Translations under genes and position numbers: made by a program
Assembly: GCA_964036195.1 (NCBI GenBank)
Contig: OZ038456.1
Location: 2,666,001 to 2,730,000 of the forward strand
Origin: Sphaerolaimus hirsutus
Lineage: Eukaryota > Nematoda > Chromadorea > Monhysterida > Sphaerolaimidae
Direction of reading: 5' to 3'
Length of the DNA: 64,000 nt
The notes under the pieces: model-generated
What the model was told of the DNA's origin: nothing
Seen by the model: the letters and a program-made list of their open reading frames with translations, nothing else
Database searches by the model: none
In this document: piece by piece, positions 35,318 through 47,300 of the stretch
How the letters are laid out: each line of letters begins with the position of its first letter
Numbering within the stretch: the stretch's first letter is position 1

Positions 35318-38300
35318 TCACCTCGGCCTGGCATCGATGGACGCGTTCGAATGCCGCAAGGGCAGTTCCGTATCTTCCGACTCGATTTCGTTGTCTCCGC
35401 ACAGCATGTTTCTGCACCGCTTTACACTCGGCATGATGACCGCGTCGACGAAATACAGCACGTTGCCCTCTTTGAAGTGGTGCGGTCGCTTGCGCGCTAC
35501 ATAGGCTTCGTTGTTCAGCTCGGAGTGTCTGCGCGATGATGGGCCTGAACGTGGAACACTGCAAGAATAGGATCGTGAAGCGTGTGAAGCGGTCTTTTTA
35601 AAGACACGTCACACATTTTCACACACTTCACGCAGGGCCGTATCCAGGGGGGGGGCGGGGGGGGGGGCTGCAGCCCCCCCCCTCCCGGGGCGAGACCAGA
35701 AAGTGACCAGAAAATGCGACTTTTTCAACGTCAGCGTAAAAATTTTTGCGCGCATGCGCGCATTCTTCACCAGATATAAGGTATTATCATCAGATTTGCT
35801 CCATGTGGCCGCAAATCATTAAAAATGCTGTGCTTTTTGCTGTTTTGTATGTATATTTACATACATATACAGCGTTCCATGGCGCTGACGCCAACGCCAA
35901 TGGCGCCATGGCGTGGCGCCTACTAATGGCGCTAGCGCCATGGCGCCATTCCGCCACTAGGTAGCTAAAATTTTAGGGGGGGGGGGCTGAGCCCCCCCCC
36001 CTCGCCGGGCTCCGTAAACAAGCAGCCCCCCCCCGCTCAAAAATCCTGGATACGTCCCTGACTTCACGTGATTTGGCTTCCCCATGACGAATAACCCCTG
36101 GCAACAAACAGCCCTGGGCAACTGCGCTCAGTAAACAATTGTGTGCGCACGATGGTGCAGCGAACGCCCCTGGACAAGTGCGGCACATGCACACGCATGC
36201 CGTTGCCCCAGGGCGCTTGCCAGGCTGGCGCCAAAGGCGCAGCGCGTTTCTACATTCTGTGAGTGCACCGATTAGCATTCCAAAAATGTTGTGTTCTTCA
36301 GAAAACACAATTTTATATAATCTTGGAAAATTTATCACAAAAAATTTAAGCAGCAGTTGTCTAGGGATTTTTCATTGCGCCCGCACAGTTGTCCAATGAG
36401 CGCAGTTGTCCAGGAATGTTCGTTGCCCACAGATGCTGGTCCTTCCACACATATCACCTATCAACATGATGAGCAAAGCACCATTGTAGCATACTTAGCA
36501 AGGTTTGTGAAGCGTTATTATGCGTCTGGAGGCACAGCGAAGTGTCTTTACACTGGCACTGCACGCCTGCGTGACTTCGCCGTGCGTCATCCATTTTTTG
36601 CTGTGTCAAATGTCACTAATTTGGCAAGTGTCACTTAACATGCAAAAAATATGATCACGCGTTTAAAATACATTTGACGTGACACATTTCGACATTTTGA
36701 ATTTTACATTTGACACATCTAGACATTTTGCCGAGTGCGAGAATGGCCTCAGGTGGCTGACGACCACCTCGTCAAGTGCAAGTAGAATGTCGAGTCACTT
36801 AACAAGTGAACTTATCTGACAGTTTCACACATCGCTCCTGTTCAACGATATGTAGTCGCGTCTGTGCATGAACACGAGCAGGGTTCAAACGATATATCAT
36901 TCGAATATGGATTATTTTGTAATATCGATATCGAGGATCCATATCGAATATCGAGTTTCAGAAAAAATTAACGTCTATCGATATCGAAAAGTCGTAGGCC
37001 ATAGGCCGTCTGAACCGTAGGAATTCGCGGTGATGGCGCACCTGATCACGAGCCACACGATGGGCAGGAGCATGGACAGCCAGAAGTTCATCCCGCTTAT
37101 GATGCTGATGCTCATCACCAGCGCCGCCCTGAGATTCACGTCCACCTTTGACAGCGCCGCACTAATCACCAGCATGTAGATTAGGTATAAAACCAAGAAT
37201 GTCACCCAGCCTAAAAGTGGAATATGAGCTTGCGTAGTTAATGCTTTTGAGGAATATTAGTGGCCTAATTTTTGTGTTTTACCTGTGGCTGCATACTTAG
37301 CCTGTGTGGCTAGATAGAGGAAGGGGTTGGCCATTGATTTGAGTAGATAGAGACCACTGAGCAACAGGAACAGTAGGGGGAAGATCATAAGCATCAATGT
37401 ATGCCAGTCACTGTTAGCACTGTGAGTAGTGAGGTGGTCATGTCAGGGGTCTCGAATGGGGGGGGAGTTACCCCTCCCCCCAAACCGCCCAGCTATCTAT
37501 CCATCCCGGAGGCCGCTCAGCTATCTATCTATCCCGGAGGCAAAATTTTGGGCTACTACCCCCTAAACCCCCCCCCCCCAATCGCCCAGCTATCTACCTA
37601 TCTGGAGCAATTTTTGAGAAACTATACCCCAATTTTTGCTCAAAATCGCTATTATTCATACCTTTATATAGATTTACACCTCCAAAATCACTGGTTCATG
37701 CGTCTAACTGCCTATTTTCAGCCATTTTAAGTACTATATGTCTTTATATACCCATTTTTAGCCATTTTTCATCTACTTTTAGCGATTTTTCTCCTTTTCC
37801 TCCCTTCTATGCCTATATATTGAACCCCCGCGACGCCCCCCCAACCCCCCCCCCCAGAAAATTTTTCAGCTATCTATCCCTCCGGAGGAGCGATTTGCCA
37901 TCTATCCAACCCCCGGGAGGGTCGAAATTCAAGATACCCCTGGGTCATGTTTATCTCACACTCCACTGTAGGGTTGGGACTATAGATCGTATCGGATATC
38001 GACTTTTTTCATATCAAATATCGATATCAAAAATTTTGAAAAAATATCGAATATCGATATCAAATATCGACCATTTTTCAATATTCAGAAATGATATGGT
38101 AGATTTCAGTGAGGACTCAAAAGTAAAACATGTTACAGACAGCAGGGACGTAGCCAGGATTTTTGAGCGGGAGTGGCTGATTGTATACGGAGCCCGGCGA
38201 ACGGGGGGGGGCGGCGCCCCCCCCTCCCCTAAAATTTTGCATCTGCAGTAGGGGAATGGCGCCATTAATATGCGTGACGCCATGGCGCCACTGGCGCTGG

Positions 38301-41300
38301 CATTGGCGCCAAAACAGCTGTATATGTCTGTATTTTGCAGGCATATACAGCGACACAGATACGGAATTTAGGGGTTTTTACTGGCTCTGAGGCTGTCGAT
38401 ATTTGTCAACTGAAAATATATGTTGTGTGACGGTAACATGCGCGCTTGCGCGCAAAATTTTTTCAACCTGCGATAAAATCGTCGTCTGGAAGTGCCAATT
38501 CTGGCACATTTTTTGGCCCCACCCGGGAAGGGGGGCGGCCCCCCCCCTGGCTACGTCCTTGACAGACAGTGAGCATTCCCTTTCACTAGTCAAAACTGGC
38601 AATGTGGTATCTTGTCACACCAGCCTCAAGTTTTTGTTTGGAATGCTTATTCAGCTGTGTTGGGAATATTTATCACCACCAAAAATCAAATTTTAAACCT
38701 GAAAATGCTGATGTGCTGGTGTTTTGCAAAATAACCTAAGCAATTAGGTAGCTTACAAGTATGAATTGTAATGTCTGCCAATTATTATTTGTCTGATCCA
38801 TTTGATTCTTCATGTTTACCTAGATACCAATTTAGTTGTCGTGAACTTTATTTAAAGCACTTTATCAATCCTATTTACATATCAGTAAGCGGATGATCAA
38901 CCATGTTTGTGACCAAATGGAAGTATATGCCATTTGAAATATGCCTTGGTTTACCAAAAGAAAAATATCAAAATATCGAATATCATGTATATTTTCATAT
39001 TGAATATTGATATCGAGGGTCCATATCGTATCGATATCGAATATCGAGTTTCAGGAAAAAAAATCAAGTATCAATATCAAAAAGTTATATCGTCCCAACC
39101 CTACTCCACTGACCTCTCACTATGGGCCCACACACTAGTTCACATTGCAAAAAATGTCAAGTGAATGTCAACTAAATAACACAACTAAAGTTTTAGAAGC
39201 ATCACACTCAACAGACAAAGAAATTTAAATAAATTATCACGATAGAAACTTCACTGTGCTCTATCACATAGGAAGTTTTAAATTGAATAATTAACCAAAA
39301 TTTAGTCTAACAAATTTTGATGTCAACTAGTGTGTGATGGAGGTTGCCCTACAGGAAAGGAAGTGTAACTGGATGAGCTTTCCCACCTGCACCAGTAATA
39401 GTAGTCCTCCTGTTGTAAGTCCTCTTGCCAGAGGATTTTGGCGGGTGCCCACAACACCCAGACTACAACACAGACCATGTGACATGCAGTAGCACACAGC
39501 AGCAGCAGACCACTGGCCAATTCACGTGCAGCTGGTTCTTGCTCCGGTTTGAGCAATTGTCCTGCCACAGTGGTGAATGTATTGCAACAAGTAAATGTGA
39601 ATGGAGTGGTCAGTGGGGGTAGTACACTATTGTGCAGAATAGTTGAGACTAACCATTTTTAGAGAAAATAGAGGCTGGGGGTTCACCACACTTGTGCTTC
39701 TCTTTTTTCATACCTTGCCTTTAATATTTAAGTATTTATGTTGAAGTTAACGGATATGGAGACCACAAATTTCTGCTTGAATAATCCTCAAGTTCCAAGT
39801 GGAGTAAATTTTTTCCATAAAATGTGGAGTGGATATCATGCAAGACATGCGAAGTCTCACTATTTTCTGAAACACATAAAAACTGAAAGAAAATGTACCT
39901 ACTCACACAATATTTGAAAATAATAATCATCATGTGGTGGTTAATCCATGCTTGTGATCAACCCCCATGGTACACACTAGGGTTCAATTGGGACCAGTTT
40001 TTCAGACCAGGACCATAAATTTTCTTATGTCAGGACTGGGGTGTCAGGACTGGGACCGGGACTGGGACTGGGGTATCGGGACTGGGACCGGGACCACCTC
40101 AGTCCCAGAAATTTGCCGAACCATGTACTGGGACCATGTAAAAATAAGCTGTAATATGTGAGTGTGGTATATAATATCCAGCCAATGTGTTTCATGTAGT
40201 ATTTCCACTGTGTGGAACACCACTCTCAACGTATAAGCTTTTTCTGATAATACTTCTCATGTCTTGGCAGTACCACTGAAAAATTCCGGGACCGGGACTG
40301 GGTGGTCGGGACCGGGACTGGGGTGTTGGGACTGGGACCAGGACTCGGAGCGCCCCAGTCCTGACTTTTTGCTGAACCATGTACCGGGACCATATGGTAC
40401 ACACATACGGTATCCTAATCTTGTGCTCATTTAACATTTTGAATCTTTGCAAGGTCAAACATGCAGTGTGTGCAGTCTCAACTATTCTGCACAGGTGGTG
40501 TATTTTAGGGGGGAATTGGGGTATCGTGTAGTTGACACACTTTGAACAGCGGTGACAAGGCGTAGGTACCAGGGTGGTCTGGCGAGTCTGACGGCCTTGA
40601 CGAGGGCGACGGCGTGCGCGAGGGCGAGCAGCGAGCTGGAGCTGACCCAGCCGCAGGTGCACATGAGCGGCGAGCTGGACGGCAGCTGCAGCCCCTGGCA
40701 GCCGAACAGCAGCGCCAGCACGACGCACTGCGCCATGCTGAGCACCGGCGCCGACGCGCCCACGATCGGCGTGCCGTAGAACTTGACCAGCACCCACAGC
40801 GACAAGCCTGCGATTGCATCTGCTGTCCGAGCAAAGCATCACCTACTATTTATAGTTGTTTAAATGTATGTAAACTGGTGGAAAATTCAAACGAGAAAAT
40901 CGCTTAATTGTATTCTACAAATACCACATGCAAGCTGTTAGGCTTTCATCATTTGTGAGGGTGCCCCCAAGTATTTACTATATATACCCTAGGGGGCACC
41001 CCCCCGGGCCATCCTTGGTGCAGAGAAAAATATATATAACTATTCACATTTTTTCTGGAAAATATAAATGAGAATTCCATACAAATTGGGGCCAGAATTG
41101 GCTTGCTCGGTGTCAGGGGCAACATATCCGTACAGGGGCGTGCCATGGGGTGCCACTTGGCATGTATGTAGGCAAATGTTGTGGGTACCCCCACAACAAA
41201 TGGCAGCCATATTGGGCTGCACATTTCCCTGTGAGATTTTTATGAAAAATGAGGTACCTGATTTCTCATTTAAATGTTCTACCAGTTTACATTTACTCTA

Positions 41301-44300
41301 AAAATACATATTCTCTAGTAATGAGCAAATACATTTACATTTCTCTTGCAAAAGTACCTATACTCATATTTACTCATGTACTGTACTAAAGTACAGGAAA
41401 TGTGTTTCAGAAATTTCAATATGGGACATACAAAATTACTACACTGTTATTTAACAAATCAAGTGCTCAGATTAAATATTAAAAACACATCTGTCATGTC
41501 TTCCAGTGTAAGAATATAAAAAGTACTCACTTTTACATTTTCATGGCAAAAAGTTTTTTCACTTATGTTCACTCATAACATGAGTACAAGTAAAGAAATT
41601 ACTTTACATTAACTTTAACATTACAGTAAAGAACTTTACATTTTCTGTACTCAGGTAGTGAATAACAAGAAAGTATTTTACATTTGCATGAACTTTAAAA
41701 ATTCCAGTATATTTCACAACTCTGGTAGCTACCCACAGTTGCCACCATGTGAGCATTGGATAACACCTGTCCCACAAAAATCTAAATCACCCAGCATTGA
41801 AATTATCCACTGGCTGACATTTAGCTCTCAAGTTATCCATTTTTAGTTAAAAACACAGGTTTCTAAAAAATTTAACATTAGGTTGAGGGAGGGCACCTGC
41901 AGCTGCGATGCCCAGCACGCAGACAGCAAAGATGACATACAGCACACTTTTCGGCCTGGGGGCACTCAAGACCCTGTAAAAGACCCTGTAAAGTGTCAAA
42001 GACACTGTAAAATGTCAGGTGTCATGTAAAAGACCCTGTCAAATGTCATGTAAAAACCTTGTAATGTGTCATGTGTATCCAAATCTTGTCTTATCATACC
42101 CAAATCTTATGTTTTTGTATCCAAGTCTTTTTTTTTATGAAGATTTGAATACAAAAAAATAATATTTGGATATGATAAAATATGATTTGGATACACATGA
42201 CACATTACAGGGTCTTTTTCATGACATTTGACACTTTACAGGGTTTTTCACATGTCACATGACATTTTATGGAGTCTTTTACATGACATACGACATTTTA
42301 CAGGGTATTTGACACTTTACAGGGTCTTTTACAGGGTCTGGGAGTGGCACCTGAGCACGCTGCTTGGTTGAGATAATATGCAACTTGTCCTATCTTCTGT
42401 AGGTTTCCATTGCGAGGGACAATATTTGCATCTGTTTGTTGTGCCATTCAGATATTCGAATAGGTGAGTGCAGTTTTCGCAGCGACCGCAGCATTGTCCC
42501 AGACTTTCGAAGTAGCTCGCGCCTGCATCGGGATGATGGGATTAGGGATGGCCAGGGGCCAGTTCCGCAAGTGGAGAAGTGTAATGAAAAGTGAAAGAAA
42601 TAAATAAAAATAAAAACATAAAGAGTGAATTCTGACGTAGACAACATTGTTTCTGATAACGGTTGTGATGATGTAGTGGGAAATGTGTGAGTTTTGGCTT
42701 GCATCGGAACTTTGGAATTGAAAGTTTCCCCCTATTCAAAAAACTTCACATCAAAATTTCACTTCTCATTTCACTTTGCTTTTCACTTGGGAGTTTGGGG
42801 AGTTCTTGGTTGGATGTGGGAGTTTGGTTGGATTAATAATTGGATTGAATGTTGATTGGCAGTGTGCCAGCTTAGCTTCAATGTCTATTTTGAGAGGAAT
42901 GCAAAATGGTTTCCACAAAAATGTTTTGTCTGGTATTAGATAGACTCACCTGTACAAATTGGCATACATTGTGTCAGTTGCCAATATAGACCAGATTTTG
43001 TGTGCCACCAAGGCATTTCTGCAATTTTATCAGTAAACAGGTGCATTGTGGGTATATTGACCTCCAAATTTGTCCATGTCACATTTGTATTGTACCTGAA
43101 TGTTTCTGTTGTTTTTAGCAAAGGTGACATATTATAAAAAAAATATACAACCTGAAAACATAACAACCTACTCCCCAATGTAATTCCATTTTCCATTGAC
43201 AAATTGCTTTATCACATAGTTGGGTGTACCACTGGTGCTATCATTGTAGAACAGTCCATTGGAGGACATCTTCTGAAGGCCCCTAAAGCTGCAATTGATT
43301 TATGGCACATGTCAAGTTTCATTGGGTTTTTTTAGTGTTGGAAAAATGCGTGGCGTTATTTTGCTCTGGCACTTGGCACCATGGCGTTTTTGGTGCTTGG
43401 TGCTATTTTTGTGTGGCGCCAGAAACAAAATGCCTAGTGTCTGCGCATGGCGCTAACTCCAAAGCAAAAAGCGTCAGGGCGCCATTGTTTGCTCTGGTGC
43501 CATTGGCGCTTGGCACTTTTGTCCGTAAATACACCATGGCGCTGTTGGCACTTGGCACCGAAGTCCTGGCCTATTTTCCATCAATAGTTTAACTTCCAAA
43601 ATAGCATAGATTTAACACGTTTTACATATTTTTGTAAATACGCAAAGTTTCTAAGCCATCATTGGAATTTAAATGTGAAATACCTCGGGTCATTTTGTCG
43701 TACCATGCGACGTATTTCATCATAGACGATCGGCCCAGATACTGTCTCGCTAAAATTGTTACACGTTGCATTTGATAAACTGGTGTTGCAAAAGTTGTCA
43801 TGGAGGTTGCCCAGTGCCGCTGCAAGAATCATCACCTGTGTAGCCGCACGTGATTATGCACTCTGTGCGCATTTGATCCATAGTAAACTACTGGCAGATT
43901 TAAATGGGAATTTATGAAAATCTTTTAATTAAAAAACAACTATTATTTAAAATTCCAGGTAAGAATGGCCAGCGCTTTATTTAACTGCTTTTTGAAGTGC
44001 AAGGGCCCCAGCACTTTTAAAAAGCGCTGGTAAATTTTTTGTAGTACATAAATAGCACTAGGTAAATATTTTTTAAACGCAAGCACGCAATTTCACCTTT
44101 AAATTACCATTATTTTCACAATTTTTTAAAAGCGCTTTTTTAAGAAGCGGGTCGTTAAAGCGCTTTTTGCCTAAAAAGCATCCCTAATCCCACATGCAAG
44201 TAGTCAAAATTTTGTTTTATGTAGGGTGGAGGTACCCCCACTATATTACTAGAGAGACATCCTCCATTTTATGGCTAATATTTAAAAAAAATTGGCACAC

Positions 44301-47300
44301 TTGTTTTTCAGTGCTGTGGTGTGAGGGCCACATGACTCATGAGGGTGTCCCTGGGGATTGGTGAGTCACACAAAGACCTTGGTAGCTTGCATGGCTGCAG
44401 CATGCTTTCAAATTGATTTTTTTTAAATTCCCCTTTATAAAAATGCTACCAGTCTACATAGACTGAAAAAAAAAATTTTCAACTGACTGCATCGTAAATG
44501 AGTTGGGGCTTGCGGACAATCATTTCATCGCTGTCATCGAAATCCCCAATGAAAGTCTCGTTGCCATAGCATTTCGGCAAATTTTCTGAACAGTTGCATT
44601 GCATACCATGCCAAAACTTGACGTCATATTTGGATATCTGAATAAAAATAAGCTATTTACAGTTTTACCTCAAAATATTCCCCCCCCCCCCCCGGGGGGT
44701 GATTTATTCAGAGAGAACACTTATTAGAACATATTTACATAAATGCAATCTTTGAACGGACTATTTCTGTATTATTATGCGCCATGCAGCAGTTGTGCTG
44801 CCGCATAATGTGTTCTGCCATCCACGGGCTCAAAACTTTCAAATCATCCATCCTATTGAGTGGTAGATTTCCCAAATATTCACTAAATCCTTTCAGTTCT
44901 CTTGTGTCAACAAATGTGCCTATTGTGCCATTCAATATGTCCCTCAGGGAATCTGGTATCTGAAATTCAGTTATTGTCTTGTGGGATACCATGATAAATT
45001 GTGTAAATCACTGTTCATTTTGTTTAATCCATATACCACTTGCTCAATCATTGCTAATCAACTTGAATTTAAATCATCCTGTGATAAATAGTTTTCAATT
45101 TCCCAGATTGCAAAATGACAGATCATCTCATCCATATCAGTTCATTTACAATGAAATGAATTGAAAATTCATTTGAAACAATAGATACCTTCTTCAACAG
45201 TTTCCCCTGTCAAAAGTGATTTTCCATGGGAACTATTGATAATAGAAAATGTACCCCAGATTTTGACCTCCACGGGGGCTCTCAGATGGATAGCGATTCC
45301 CCCAGAGTGATACAGTAAATCCTCAAATAGCCCTTCGAAAAACTACCCCTTCAAACCCCTTCTACCCCCCTCCACCCCCTTCTACCCAATGACTGCCCCG
45401 GATAGCTGAATGGGGTCGGTAAAAATAACCGACTTGAATACCCCCCCCCTCTTTGATGCGTGAAAAAGTCCCAGTAGACCCCTGTATATGAGGATTTATG
45501 GTAGGTTATTGAGCTGTAGAGGGTACTCACCTTTATGTCAGCGCCGTCAACCCATACAAATTGGAATTGTAGTCTGAGGTTATTGTCATTGTTTGCATAT
45601 CGACGTCTTTGCTCCCGTTGCAGTTCAAAGAGCATATTTTGTGCGGTATACCAGTGCACAAACAGCAGAATTACCGGTGCCTGGAAGGAAAGTATCATGT
45701 AATTTTGTCCAACATGAATGTCGATATTATATGTATATACTATACACCAACAGAAGGCCAGGGCCCAGTTCCGCAAAATGAGAAGTGAGAAGTGAAATGG
45801 CAAATGCGAAGTAAAAGCGCAAAGGCCAAGTGAATTGGCAAGTGAAATGGCAAACGCAAAGAGAAATTACTTTTTATTTTTTTACTTCGCTTTTGCCAAT
45901 TCACTTGCCGTTTCACTTCACCTTTGCGGGGTTTATAAGTTCATAGTGCCCATTTTGAGGGGGGGGGTATTTCGAGAAAATACGGTAGATATATTTTTTT
46001 GCAGCTGACCTGATGCTTGATGTAAAATCTGCTCTTGATGTCATCCCATCGGCCATCTGACACTTGAAGGAAATTCTCAATGCAAATTTGCTTTGAATCT
46101 CTGTCTCGAGTCCTAATTATTTGTTCAAATGACCTTTTTAAGCCGACCCCATACTCGCTGGTTTCATAGATCACACTCACATGGCACCACTTCATTGCGA
46201 TGAGTAAATCATGCACCATGCTTGCCTGAGTTGAGACTAGAGATGTTAAAAGCGCCAGAACTTTGGCGCCAAGCGCCAGAACTTTGGCGCCAAGCGCCAA
46301 AAGCGCCATTGTGCTTTTCCGACCCCTAGCGCCAAGCGACAATGTCACCAGAGCAAAATGGCGCCAAGCGCCAGAAGAGCCATGGCGCTTTTTGCTTTGG
46401 CGCTAGCGCCAAGCGTTATGGCGCTTTTTGATTTGGCGCTAGCGCCAGCGCCATGGCGCTTTTACATCACTAGCTGAGACTAGTTTTTATTCATGTGATT
46501 AACGAATGTGATAAACGTCAACAGCTTTCCCTGAAGTAGTTCTTATACTTTTTCGAAAGATATATGCATTGGAAGTATAATACCACATACAATTTTCTAC
46601 TGACAAAATGCTAAAAAACTAAAGTAAACGTTCATCCCAACTCAGCAATTTTTTGAGATAGCTAAAATGAGTACTAGGTAGGTAGGTACTCAGTATCCGA
46701 GTATGCGTACTTTTTACATGAAATGAATGTTTTCACAGTCGAGAAATTATATTTCTATGCATTTCCGTTTAACCCTTCCGTTGTCTAACCTGATAGTAAT
46801 CAGGGGGCAGTCCCAAGCCCTGTAAAGTGCAAAGTAAAGTGTCAATCAAAACAAAAAAAGGAAAGATTTTATTACTGAACTTTGCATGACAATTGACACT
46901 TTACTTTGTATTTGACTTTACATTTGACACTTTACTTTGCATTTGACTTTACATTTGACACTTTACCTTACACTTTACAGGGCTTGGAATTGCCACCAGA
47001 TGGGCAGATCCTCAGGAAAAATGGGAAGTGATCCTGATCATCAAGCGTCGACGAACTTTCATCTGTTCCAATAAGGGGAATGCAGAATCCCTGTGATTTT
47101 TATAATATGGTTGGCGGTATGTATTTTAGGTAATACGTACTTGTTAATTTACCATATTTCCTCGAAATACCCACCTCGAATTACCGCCCCCCTCGAAATA
47201 CCCCCAGGTCTTTTCGAGCTGAAGAAAAAATAAACTCCCCCCTCGAACCCCCCCCCCCCCGTCTAGAATGAGGTATACTCGGCGTACATGATACTCTGCC

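Noticed and set aside
37441-37950. CTATCTATC repeats as a CRISPR-like array
   Set aside because: Irregular spacing and eukaryotic context. They belong to a hAT element with an 8-bp duplication.
40505-40834. Arg/Ala-rich frames on both strands over the GC-rich receptor exon
   Set aside because: Shadow frames of exon 40807-40541. The same shadows recur over 62588-62854, and the membrane-protein frame is the one that continues into adjacent exons.
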